Of a stretch of DNA of 64,000 nucleotides, positions 48,839 to 56,449 are shown in pieces; position 1 is the stretch's first letter; each line of letters starts with the position of its first letter. A model generated the notes under the pieces. That model ran no database searches. It had not been told where the DNA came from and saw only the letters and a list, made by a program, of their open reading frames with translations. Both the position numbers and the translations under genes were made by a program. The DNA comes from Akkermansia sp. N21116 (lineage in GTDB: Bacteria; Verrucomicrobiota; Verrucomicrobiia; Verrucomicrobiales; Akkermansiaceae). The DNA is taken from assembly GCF_029854705.2 (NCBI RefSeq), contig NZ_CP139035.1, forward strand, positions 744,001 through 808,000, in the 5' to 3' direction.

Positions 48839-50392
48839 ATGAAGCTGTTGTTGTTTTTCTTGCTGGGGTGTTTTGCGATACCGGTCAATGGCCGGGATTT
48901 GAAGATTTTTTTACTGACTGGGCAATCGAATTCACTGGGAGCCGTGAAGGGATCTCCTGCATCTGCGGAAATGTTGGAAAAGTACAAGCCGAAAAGGACG
49001 ATGTACTGGCATGAAAATTTCGGACAGAAGGAGGGAGTCTTTTCCGGAGCCTCCCAAGAATGGGGAATGGTTGTTCCTGCGGTCCCTTCTTATAATGGCA
49101 ATTTGTGTATGGGGCCAGAGTATGGATTTGCCGCGGTTTTGGAGAAAAAGGGATGGTTTGACGATGCCGATGTGGCGATTGTGAAGGCGTCGCGCGATGG
49201 TGGCGACAATGGACATTGGATGCGGAATGGACAGGCTTACCGGTTGCTGGTGGGGGCCGTGAAGAATGCAAGTTCTGCCTTGAAGGGAAAAAAGTATGGG
49301 AAAATTGAATTTGCCGGACTTCTTTATCTGCAGGGTGAGAGTGATTCAGGGGATGCTGTGCCGGCTGCCGCCCTGCGTTTCAAGGAACTTCTCAAGCATT
49401 TGGCGGAAGATTTGAAAGGATGGGGAGATACTGCGCCTTTGGCAAAATCGTGTGCTGTGATTGGAGAGAATGCGAATTGGGGGACGAAGAATGTGACGGA
49501 CTCTTTAACCGGGAATACGAACGGGATGCTGAATGGCCGCGATACGGAGGTGGATGGCAAGACGACTTGGCAGGTGATGCGTTCTCTCGCGGCATCTTCT
49601 CCTGCTCTCGGTTATGCTCCTACGAGGGATCTTCCCAAGTTGACTTCCGGCGATTCGATGGGGGTACACTATGATGGATGTTCTCAATTGGTGATCGGAG
49701 CGCGTTTTGCCTATGCTATGGGGCATCTGAAAGGGAAATCGGTGGGGAGTGTCCGGAGTGGACGCTATGATCTGCCTTTGAATGCTCCCGACGCCTGGAT
49801 GGATGGGAAAGTACCTGTAAAGAAGGTGTGTGTATGGGATTTGGCTTCTTCTATTTTGCCGAGCCGGATTGGAGAAGGTGTGGATTCGTTCAAGGCTTTT
49901 GGCATCCGTGTCGAGGATCCGTCTGTGAATACGGTTGCTATTGCCGGTGGCGCTTCGCAACGTTTGGTTGTAGGTCCGGGCGGGATTGAAGTACAGCAGG
50001 GAAGGAAATTGCTGATTGCCTCGGCATTGCAACTATCCGGTCGTCAGGAGTGGAAATTGTCGGGCGGATCTTGTGTGGCGGTTGCAAGACCGGATGTTAA
50101 GGGTGGTATGGCGGCTTTGACGGGACAGGCGGATATTTTCATCATGAATACAGACGCTTCTTCTTCCGGGAAGCATGCTGCCGTCGATTTTACCGAGGTC
50201 GGCCAAGGAATGTCGAAGAAGGGGAGGGGTGTACCGTTCCGGGGGAATTGGGTTATTGGTCCGGGGGTTGAGGTGAAGGGGAGTCTTCCTGGAACAGGCA
50301 AGGCGATTTTCAAGAAGGGATCTATTTATCAGGGAGAAGTTCTGACAGCTGACCGGAATGTTGTTTTGGAGGGGATTGCGACCGGGGTGTGA
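48839..50392 (+). CDS. SASA/DUF303-type exported carbohydrate esterase
   Basis: A 517-aa protein with signal peptide MKLLLFFLLGCFAIPVNG. It has the SGNH-like SASA fold: the nucleophile Ser30 lies in LLTGQSNSLG, and LYLQGESDSGDA gives the Gly/Glu block; a later VHYDGCSQL region could supply the catalytic His. Related enzymes remove O-acetyl groups from sialic acid or xylan (CE6-like). The C-terminal 200 residues are beta-rich and may be a separate binding domain. It stands alone after the rRNA terminator. Both sialic-acid and xylan de-acetylation would fit enzymes elsewhere in the window; the substrate is not known. Confidence 0.82.
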   Translation: MKLLLFFLLGCFAIPVNGRDLKIFLLTGQSNSLGAVKGSPASAEMLEKYKPKRTMYWHENFGQKEGVFSGASQEWGMVVPAVPSYNGNLCMGPEYGFAAVLEKKGWFDDADVAIVKASRDGGDNGHWMRNGQAYRLLVGAVKNASSALKGKKYGKIEFAGLLYLQGESDSGDAVPAAALRFKELLKHLAEDLKGWGDTAPLAKSCAVIGENANWGTKNVTDSLTGNTNGMLNGRDTEVDGKTTWQVMRSLAASSPALGYAPTRDLPKLTSGDSMGVHYDGCSQLVIGARFAYAMGHLKGKSVGSVRSGRYDLPLNAPDAWMDGKVPVKKVCVWDLASSILPSRIGEGVDSFKAFGIRVEDPSVNTVAIAGGASQRLVVGPGGIEVQQGRKLLIASALQLSGRQEWKLSGGSCVAVARPDVKGGMAALTGQADIFIMNTDASSSGKHAAVDFTEVGQGMSKKGRGVPFRGNWVIGPGVEVKGSLPGTGKAIFKKGSIYQGEVLTADRNVVLEGIATGV

Positions 50393-50448
50393 CAATGTTT
50401 GCCGATTTAGGTTGTGTCCGGAGGTAAATTTCTTCATGCTTTTCCCTG

Positions 50449-51576
50449 ATGAATTCCAGCCCTCGCATCCTGATTCTGACATCCGGCTACGGTGATGGCC
50501 ATAATAGCGCGGCACGTGGTGTGGCCGAAGCTTTGGACGGAAAGGCCGAATGCCGCATTGTCGATCCATGCAAGGAGAGTATGCCGTTTTTTTTCCGTTG
50601 GTCCCGTGCCGGGTATTTATGGACGATTCGGCGGGCACCTTTGTTGTGGCGTCAGGCTTACGACTGGACGGATAGTCTGGATCTTTCCCGATCGGAGTAT
50701 CCGATGATGGCTGCCGTGAAAAATTACTTGTCCAGTTTGGTTCGCGGATGGAGGCCGGATGCGATTGTGTGTACCTATATGCTGTATCCTCATTTGCTGG
50801 ACAAGATTTTCCAGACGGGGGGAAGAAGTGTGCCCTATATGACGGTTGTGACGGATTCTCTGGAAATTAACAAAACGTGGCTGTGCAGCAGGAGCGAGAT
50901 GTGGTGTGTGACGGATCCATGGACCCGGGATGTTCTCGTCCGGCGTGATGTACCCGAGGAGAAGATCAAGGTGACGGGTTTTCCTGTGTCTCCCTCGGTC
51001 GTGCAACGGAGCCGCGGTGAAAGGATGGTGTGGCAACCGGGGAGTCCCTTCCGTATCCTGTATTTTGCCGGAGGGGGAACTGAGAGGATCAAATCCGATC
51101 TCAGGGCAATTTTCCATGCTCATCCGGATATTCGGGTAACGTGCATCATGGGAAGGCGTAGCCGGCATCTGTATCCTGTTCTGCACAAGATCCGGCAGAA
51201 CCTGGACTATCCTGCCCGTTTTCGTCTTGTCGGCTGGACGAATCGCGTGCCTGATTTTCTGGCGAGCCACCACCTTGTCATCGGCAAGGCGGGCGGAGCG
51301 ACGACGCATGAGGTGATTGCCTCAGGACGTCCCATGCTGGTGAATTATCTGGTTCCAGGACAGGAAGAGGGCAATGTCGCTCTGCTGGAGATTCTTGGCG
51401 GAGGGCGTTACGTAGGATCTTCCGGTGAAATGGAAGACTCTTTGAGGGCGATGCTGGGCGATGACGGCGAGCTGTGGCGCCGCATGCACCAAAACCTGCT
51501 GGATGCGGGGATGACAGGAGGAAGCGGCATGGTGGCTTCTTTGGCCTTGCAGTTGTGCTCCTCCCGTTCTAATTGA
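50449..51576 (+). CDS. MGDG-synthase/UgtP-like glycosyltransferase (GT28 type)
   Basis: A 375-aa GT-B protein. The N-terminal lobe starts with ILILTSGYGDGHNSAARG, the acceptor-site signature of MGDG synthases and UgtP. The C-terminal lobe has LYFAGGG and the nucleotide-sugar site VIGKAGGATTHEVIASGRPML followed by PGQEEGN. Family members transfer galactose or glucose to diacylglycerol, or GlcNAc in MurG. A membrane glycolipid product is likely, but sugar and acceptor are unknown. Its stop is 8 bp before the GTG start of coaX. Confidence 0.85.
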   Translation: MNSSPRILILTSGYGDGHNSAARGVAEALDGKAECRIVDPCKESMPFFFRWSRAGYLWTIRRAPLLWRQAYDWTDSLDLSRSEYPMMAAVKNYLSSLVRGWRPDAIVCTYMLYPHLLDKIFQTGGRSVPYMTVVTDSLEINKTWLCSRSEMWCVTDPWTRDVLVRRDVPEEKIKVTGFPVSPSVVQRSRGERMVWQPGSPFRILYFAGGGTERIKSDLRAIFHAHPDIRVTCIMGRRSRHLYPVLHKIRQNLDYPARFRLVGWTNRVPDFLASHHLVIGKAGGATTHEVIASGRPMLVNYLVPGQEEGNVALLEILGGGRYVGSSGEMEDSLRAMLGDDGELWRRMHQNLLDAGMTGGSGMVASLALQLCSSRSN

Positions 51577-51584
51577 AGTGGGTT

Positions 51585-52319
51585 GTGAGCTACCTGCTGA
51601 TTGATAATTCAAATACGAGGACAAAGTTTGTTCTCTCCGAGCCGGATCGCCTTCTGGAGACGCGCATCGTCATCCCGACTCGCGAGATTAACGAAGAACG
51701 CCTGACCAGGGAACTAGGCCATTTGCGATATGATTATGCCGTTTTTTCATCCGTGGTACCCCGGGTATCGGAATTACTGGCAGATTGGCTGCCTCGTCCC
51801 TACCATATGGTGACGTGGCAATCGAATTTGGGGGTAGGCATTGATTACCCCCTTCCTCGTCAGATTGGAGCGGATCGGTTGGTGAATGCGGCCGGTGCGG
51901 TTGCTTTTTACAGAGCGCCCGCCATTGTAGTGGATTTCGGGACGGCAGTGACGTTCGATGTTGTTTCCCGTGAGACCGGTTACAAGGGGGGAGCTATTGC
52001 TCCCGGGCTGGCGTCGATGGGCGATTACCTTGCCAGGAATACGGCCCTTCTTCCGGCAATTGATCCCCATGAACCCAAGTATGCTATCGGGAGAAGTACG
52101 GAGGAGGCTATGCATTCCGGGGCCGTTTACGGCTACCGCGGTTTGGTGAAAGAGATTTTGGAATGCTTGGAGAAGGAGATGGATGGAGTTCCGATTGTCA
52201 TTGCAACAGGTGGCGACGCCGAATTGATTGCACAGGGCGTACCCCGAATCGACCACGTTGATCCTTTGCTGACACTCAATGGATTGAGAGTGATCGCCGG
52301 GTTAAATCCCCCTGCCTGA
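51585..52319 (+). CDS. coaX: Type III pantothenate kinase
   Basis: A 244-aa ASKHA-fold kinase. The GTG at 51585 (VSYLLIDNSNTRTKF) is preferred because the phosphate-1 motif follows at once; a TTG at 51573 would overlap the upstream stop. Conserved parts are DNSNTRTKF, GADRLVNAAGA, VVDFGTAVTFD, GGAIAPGL and ATGGDA. It phosphorylates pantothenate, the first step of CoA synthesis, and is insensitive to CoA feedback in known members. coaE at 29555 encodes the last step. Confidence 0.92.
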   Translation: MSYLLIDNSNTRTKFVLSEPDRLLETRIVIPTREINEERLTRELGHLRYDYAVFSSVVPRVSELLADWLPRPYHMVTWQSNLGVGIDYPLPRQIGADRLVNAAGAVAFYRAPAIVVDFGTAVTFDVVSRETGYKGGAIAPGLASMGDYLARNTALLPAIDPHEPKYAIGRSTEEAMHSGAVYGYRGLVKEILECLEKEMDGVPIVIATGGDAELIAQGVPRIDHVDPLLTLNGLRVIAGLNPPA

Positions 52320-52387
52320 CGGTGGAAAACTCTTTTCGTAGAAGGGATCTTGCTCGTCCCTTTCTTGAAGGAAGTCTGAAAAATGTG

Positions 52388-52416
52388 TTGCCAAACATAG
52401 AGTGCCACTGTAAAAG
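52388..52416 (+). promoter_or_regulatory. Possible acpP promoter
   Basis: TTGCCA (52388-52393), a 17-base spacer and TAAAAG (52411-52416), 25 bases before the acpP ATG. The -10 box is imperfect. Confidence 0.4.
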
Positions 52417-52441
52417 CGGGTAACTCTAACAACCTAACACA

Positions 52442-52684
52442 ATGTCTGATAGCATCGAAGAAAAGGTGAAGGAAATCATCGTCGAGCAACTCGGCGCTGA
52501 AGCCGATAAAGTGACCACTAACGCAAAGTTCATCGAGGACCTCGGTGCCGACTCTCTGGATACCGTAGAACTCGTGATGGCTTTTGAAGACGCGTTCGAC
52601 ATCGAAGTGCCCGATAGCGATGCTGAAAAGCTTCAGTCCGTTGCGGACGTCGTTGCTTATATCGAAAAAGCCCAAGCCGAATAA
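52442..52684 (+). CDS. acpP: Acyl carrier protein
   Basis: An 80-aa acidic four-helix protein. The phosphopantetheine attachment Ser38 lies in [10 protein letters not shown], and the helix II/III region ([11 protein letters not shown]) is typical. It carries acyl chains for fatty acid synthesis and supplies octanoate to LipB. It is a single-gene unit with a possible promoter and a hairpin terminator. The ATG has no Shine-Dalgarno; instead ACCTAACAC lies just before it. Downstream fab genes, common next to acpP elsewhere, are absent. Confidence 0.97.
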   Translation: MSDSIEEKVKEIIVEQLGAEADKVTTNAKFIEDLGADSLDTVELVMAFEDAFDIEVPDSDAEKLQSVADVVAYIEKAQAE

Positions 52685-52727
52685 TAAGCATTTTACTTTT
52701 CCCATGACGGGAAAATAATTTCCCACT

Positions 52728-52764
52728 GGCGGTTCCCCGGTCAACGCGGGACCGCCTTTTTATT
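52728..52764 (+). terminator. Rho-independent terminator of acpP
   Basis: Stem GGCGGT / ACCGCC extended by CCC / GGG with one bulge, followed by TTTTTATT. Confidence 0.88.
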
Positions 52765-52808
52765 GTCGACTGGTTCCCAGTGGCTTCATTCACGAGAGTT
52801 TCCCCCCT

Positions 52809-53336
52809 ATGTACTCCGAAGACGATATCCAGTACGCCCTCGAATCCACGAACATCTTGTATGTTCCGGATCGCCGCATTGACACGTTTGGTGATACTCG
52901 TTTTTCCTTCCTCCTTGTGAGCGGATTAATGGATGATTCCAATGTGACTCGCATCCGTAGCGGATGGGTAGAAGCGGAAAAGCCGAAAATTATCCGCCCC
53001 GATATGTATAAGCAGATTGAAATGGATGGGTTCGGGGATGACGCCCGGCAGTTTTTCGATTGGCTTGCACGCCATGGGGCCGCTCTGCAGACACTTTTGC
53101 AATATGGCTTTCAGTTTCGGCGTTCCGAGGTAACCGAGGAATTGGTGCACGAGCCGTTCGAGGCTGTTAAGGGACGTCTTGTGGACGAGGTTAGGGCATC
53201 GGGAGATCCCCTGAGGGCCGTGGTGGAGGGTGTTGACGATGCCTGGGAAGTCTGCCTCTTGAAGTTTACGGTAGAGATGGTACAAAAATCACATGAAATC
53301 AATATTTTCGATTTCCGTCGCAAAGGCCTGCTGTAA
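52809..53336 (+). CDS. Conserved-looking cytoplasmic protein of unknown function
   Basis: A 175-aa acidic protein with no signal peptide or membrane segment. It looks mostly helical (RQFFDWLARHGAALQTLLQYGFQF, a region I do not recognise). Its 3' end overlaps the LysM-protein gene by 44 bp in another frame, so the two are translated from one mRNA. No domain assigned. Confidence 0.75.
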   Translation: MYSEDDIQYALESTNILYVPDRRIDTFGDTRFSFLLVSGLMDDSNVTRIRSGWVEAEKPKIIRPDMYKQIEMDGFGDDARQFFDWLARHGAALQTLLQYGFQFRRSEVTEELVHEPFEAVKGRLVDEVRASGDPLRAVVEGVDDAWEVCLLKFTVEMVQKSHEINIFDFRRKGLL

Positions 53337-54081
53337 ATGGGGGCTGGCGATATGCCTGTTTGGGTGTTCTGTCGTGGTTGCGGAGGAGAACTATTCACTG
53401 TGGCCCCGTAGGCCCGAGGCATTACAGCAGGCGGCCATACTGGCGGCAGAGGGGAAGACGGAGGAAGCCGCTTCCATGCTGGAACCTTTGATTGGAAGAA
53501 AGGGGGTGATCGGCCAGGAAGCTCGTGACATGCTGGGCTCCTTGCGTATCCGCGAGGTCTTGGATCCAGCCCGTTGTGCCAGTGAAACATATGTGGTCAA
53601 ACGGGGCGACTCCTGGATAGGCATTTCCAACAAGACGAAATGCCCGCTGGATTTTATCATGCATTTGAACCAGTTTGTGGACCGTCCCGCTCTGGTGCAG
53701 GGGCAGAAACTGAAAGTAAGGGATTTGAACTTTCGGCTCCTGATTAATGTGCCCGCCAAAGAACTTTCCATTTGGGATGGAGAGAAGTTTATCAAATCCT
53801 ATCCTATTCTGATGATGCGCGATGTGGGGAAGGAAAATGCCGCCGTGACGGTTAAAGCCAAAAATGCTATTGAAGCGGGGAAAGATCTGCGGAGCTATTC
53901 TCCCGAATTTGCCGCTGCGGACAAGCAGCTCGTGATCGGCACCAAGGAGCGTTCATGGGTGATTGACGTCAGCAAGGATGGTAAAATGAGGTCTCCGGGG
54001 TTCTATTTGCGCCGGGAGGATTGCAATGAGGTGGCCCTGCTGGTTCGTCAGGGGAATGCAGTTCAGATCGTCAACAAATAG
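53293..54081 (+). CDS. Exported LysM protein with an L,D-transpeptidase-like domain lacking its catalytic Cys
   Basis: A 262-aa protein with signal sequence (about 1-30, AICLFGCSVVVAEE; a lipobox Cys25 is possible). A LysM domain covers 98-143 (YVVKRGDSWIGISNKTKCPLDFIMHLN). Residues 147-260 follow the YkuD fold: FRLLINVPAKELSIWDGEKFIKSYPI at its start and LRREDCNEVALLVRQGNAVQI at its end. Where active enzymes read SHGCIR, this one reads SPGFYLR (234-240), so the nucleophile Cys (Phe237) and the His are gone; the usual HGT is IGT. A peptidoglycan-binding, non-enzymatic role is inferred. It lies 12 bp before dtd. Confidence 0.85.
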   Translation: MKSIFSISVAKACCKWGLAICLFGCSVVVAEENYSLWPRRPEALQQAAILAAEGKTEEAASMLEPLIGRKGVIGQEARDMLGSLRIREVLDPARCASETYVVKRGDSWIGISNKTKCPLDFIMHLNQFVDRPALVQGQKLKVRDLNFRLLINVPAKELSIWDGEKFIKSYPILMMRDVGKENAAVTVKAKNAIEAGKDLRSYSPEFAAADKQLVIGTKERSWVIDVSKDGKMRSPGFYLRREDCNEVALLVRQGNAVQIVNK

Positions 54082-54093
54082 TCTCAGGCAAGT

Positions 54094-54546
54094 ATGAGAG
54101 TTGTTATTCAACGCGTGAGCGAGGCTTCCGTGACTATTGACGGGGTGCTTGTGGCCAAGATCGGGAAGGGCCTGATGGTGCTGGTCGGGATTGAGGAGGC
54201 GGATGCCCGGGAAGATGCGGAGTGGCTTGTCCGGAAGATGCTGGATATGCGGATTTTTTCCGATGATGAGGGAAAGATGAATTGTTCCCTCCGCGATGTC
54301 CGGGGCGAGATCCTGGTGGTGAGTCAGTTTACCCTGCATGCCTCGACGAAGAAGGGGAACCGTCCGTCTTTCATCCGTGCTGCCAGGCCCGATTATGCCG
54401 TACCTTTGTATGAAGAACTTCTAGGACTGCTGCGGGAGGAGATGCCCGGCAGGGTTGCTTGCGGGCGTTTCGGAGCCGATATGGAGGTTTCCCTGTGCAA
54501 TGACGGTCCCGTGACAATTGTGATGGATTCCCGGAACAGGGAATAA
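54094..54546 (+). CDS. dtd: D-aminoacyl-tRNA deacylase
   Basis: A 150-aa protein with all DTD signatures: MRVVIQRVSEASVTIDG at the start, the SQFTL motif (VVSQFTLHA) and the cis-proline motif NDGPVTIVMDS near the end. It removes D-amino acids (and glycine from tRNA-Ala) from mischarged tRNA. It is last in a run with the LysM protein and the 175-aa unknown, followed by a hairpin. Confidence 0.95.
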   Translation: MRVVIQRVSEASVTIDGVLVAKIGKGLMVLVGIEEADAREDAEWLVRKMLDMRIFSDDEGKMNCSLRDVRGEILVVSQFTLHASTKKGNRPSFIRAARPDYAVPLYEELLGLLREEMPGRVACGRFGADMEVSLCNDGPVTIVMDSRNRE

Positions 54547-54570
54547 GTTGTCAAACGGAGTTGTGATAAG

Positions 54571-54612
54571 AAACAGCCTCCTTCCCGATGTGGAAAAGAG
54601 GCTGTTTGCTGT
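54571..54612. terminator. Hairpin between dtd and the convergent basic-protein gene
   Basis: AAACAGCCTC / GAGGCTGTTT (54571-54580, 54598-54607) with a 17-base loop. TTTGCTG follows on the plus strand, and CTTATC on the minus strand. It may serve both genes. Confidence 0.6.
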
Positions 54613-54634
54613 TTTTGGAAGTTTGCTTCCGTTC

Positions 54635-55639
54635 TCAGGCTTCTTCGGTCTGGGATTCGTCCGTATCTGCTTCGGCAGGTTGCTGGACGGGTGCGGGCCG
54701 TTGGTCCCGGGATTGGAATTTTTCAGCGTTTCTGCGGCGTGATTCTTCTTGCAGGAAGAATTCGGCCACGCGGAAGGCACGTTTGGCGGCTTCGCGGGAT
54801 GTATTGTCATCCATCAGGGCAAGGCCTTCTTCCGTGACTTCTCCGAGGAAGATTTTCCATGCCTTTTTAGCGAGCTTTTTGGCGTTAATTCCGCGAGAAT
54901 CCGACTGTTGTTGCGGTTGGCGCTGTTCTTCATTACCGTTGCCCCGCTGTTTATTGCGGTTGCGGCGGCGTTTGTTGCGTTTGCCGGCGCCGAGATCTCC
55001 TCCTCCTACTGTTTCGGGCTGGGCGAAGTAGCCGGCTTCCTGATCGGTTACTTCGGCATCAACCGTGGCAGTGCGGGGCTGTTCCTGGTGTTGCTGGGAC
55101 TGTTGATGTTTGGGAGGGAAGGATTCCCGGCGAACCTTGATTTGATGTTTCTGTTGTTTCTGCGGCTGAGCAGAATCGTCGGAACGCTGTTCCGAAGCAA
55201 CCGTGCTCTTGGGGGCCTGGACAGGAACTGCCTGGTTTTGAGGAGCCGGCTCCGGGGTTGCCGATGTTTCGGGAGCTTGCGTTTCGGATTGTGTCTGCTG
55301 GGGAGCCGGTTGTTTTCTCTGCCTGTTCTTTTTGGAGGGAGCGGCAGGGGCTGATTGAACCTTTTCCTGCGATGCCGTTTCGGCGGGGGCGGATTTGGTT
55401 TCAAGGGCGGTCACGGCAGCCTTGGTTGCCTTGTCGGCATCGGCTTTCTTCGTGGCGGCAACGGACTTGCGCGATGCAGTGGAGGACTTTGCTTCTTTTT
55501 TGGAAGCTGTGTCTTTCCCGGCAGCTTTCTTGTCAACCTTGGGAGCTTTTTCTTTAGCTGTCGTCGTGGTCTTGCGAGTCGCAGTCTTTTTGACCGGTTT
55601 TTCTTCCGGTGTGGCGGCTTCTGATGTTTTCTTGGCCAT
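54635..55639 (-). CDS. Histone-H1-like, low-complexity basic protein
   Basis: A 334-aa protein in three parts. Residues 1-110 are Lys/Ala/Thr/Ser-rich (KKTATRKTTTTAKEK style) as in bacterial H1-like proteins. Residues 110-215 are Gln/Pro-rich. Near 220-235 lies a strongly basic patch (KRNKRRRNRNKQRGN). Residues about 250-315 look helical and non-repetitive (AKKLAKKAWKIFLGEVTEEG) and may be the only folded domain. No signal peptide. Nucleic-acid binding is likely from composition; DNA compaction or an RNA role cannot be told apart. It is a single gene downstream of the 55704-57863 set. Confidence 0.75.
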   Translation of the reverse strand: MAKKTSEAATPEEKPVKKTATRKTTTTAKEKAPKVDKKAAGKDTASKKEAKSSTASRKSVAATKKADADKATKAAVTALETKSAPAETASQEKVQSAPAAPSKKNRQRKQPAPQQTQSETQAPETSATPEPAPQNQAVPVQAPKSTVASEQRSDDSAQPQKQQKHQIKVRRESFPPKHQQSQQHQEQPRTATVDAEVTDQEAGYFAQPETVGGGDLGAGKRNKRRRNRNKQRGNGNEEQRQPQQQSDSRGINAKKLAKKAWKIFLGEVTEEGLALMDDNTSREAAKRAFRVAEFFLQEESRRRNAEKFQSRDQRPAPVQQPAEADTDESQTEEA

Positions 55640-55703
55640 AAAATCTAGATAAGAAATATTATGGGTATTAAAGAGAAATGTCGAGCGTATATCCTGAAGC
55701 CCG

Positions 55704-55973
55704 TCAGTTCATGTCGCCGGATTCGTCAGGAAGCAGGGGAAGACTCTTTAATAATTTCTCGTATGATTTGATATCGAATGACTTGCCCGATATGAGCATA
55801 TCGTTTCCGACGATGGCCAGGATTTGTGCCATCATGAAGAGAGCCTCATCTTCGTCCATGCCTTCCTTGAGAAGGCGGTCCAGTGTGTTTTTGACGAATG
55901 GAGGTTCGGCGTTATCCAACTGCGAGCGGACGGCAGGGATGAGGTCGGCAATGATGTCGTCGGGGATTTCCAT
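55704..55973 (-). CDS. Small acidic protein of unknown function
   Basis: An 89-aa, mostly helical acidic protein (LDNAEPPFVKNTLDRLLKEG). No motif or signal peptide recognised. It starts 15 bp after the stop of the 153-aa gene on the same strand, forming an apparent three-gene operon with the RsmA-Nudix gene. Confidence 0.7.
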   Translation of the reverse strand: MEIPDDIIADLIPAVRSQLDNAEPPFVKNTLDRLLKEGMDEDEALFMMAQILAIVGNDMLISGKSFDIKSYEKLLKSLPLLPDESGDMN

Positions 55974-55987
55974 GATGGCGGCGAGGG

Positions 55988-56449
55988 TTAGAATCCGCCC
56001 ATTTGCTGGCGCAGGACTTTTTGGAGTTCTGTCTGGAAAGCTTGCAGGTCATCGTCGGTGGGTTCTCCGGAGATAGGAGCCCAGTCGATACGGCCCATTT
56101 TGTCGATGCTCCAAGTTCCCGTGTGACCGCTCTTGAAAGTAACTTTGCCGGTCAGCAAGGCATGAGGGGGGGTAATTTCGTCGATGGTGACCGAGGTTGA
56201 TCCCGGGAGCGAAGGGGAGGTATTTCCGAGCGGTGTGTCGGTAGCATTGGCTGGCGATTCTTCCTCCTTCTTGGGCTGGATGAGCTGGATATCCAGATCC
56301 ATAAGCAGGAAACGGGTGTCCATGTAGGTGATGCTGATGCCGAATTCCTGATTGATTTTTTTCTGAATCTGGTTCAGATCAAGCCCTTCGGCTGCCCATT
56401 GGCGCAGAAGTTCCGTTTGTTCCGGCGTAATATTTTTTGAATTAATCAT
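55988..56449 (-). CDS. Protein of unknown function with N-terminal helix-turn-helix-like region
   Basis: A 153-aa protein. Residues 5-55 (TPEQTELLRQWAAEGLDLNQ and on) resemble a short helical DNA-binding or dimerisation unit. A linker of about 40 residues rich in Pro/Ser/Thr follows, then a small beta domain (LTGKVTFKSGHTGTWSID). No signal peptide. The start overlaps the end of the RsmA-Nudix gene by 8 bp (ATG inside the upstream 3' end), so translation is coupled. Function unknown. Confidence 0.72.
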   Translation of the reverse strand: MINSKNITPEQTELLRQWAAEGLDLNQIQKKINQEFGISITYMDTRFLLMDLDIQLIQPKKEEESPANATDTPLGNTSPSLPGSTSVTIDEITPPHALLTGKVTFKSGHTGTWSIDKMGRIDWAPISGEPTDDDLQAFQTELQKVLRQQMGGF

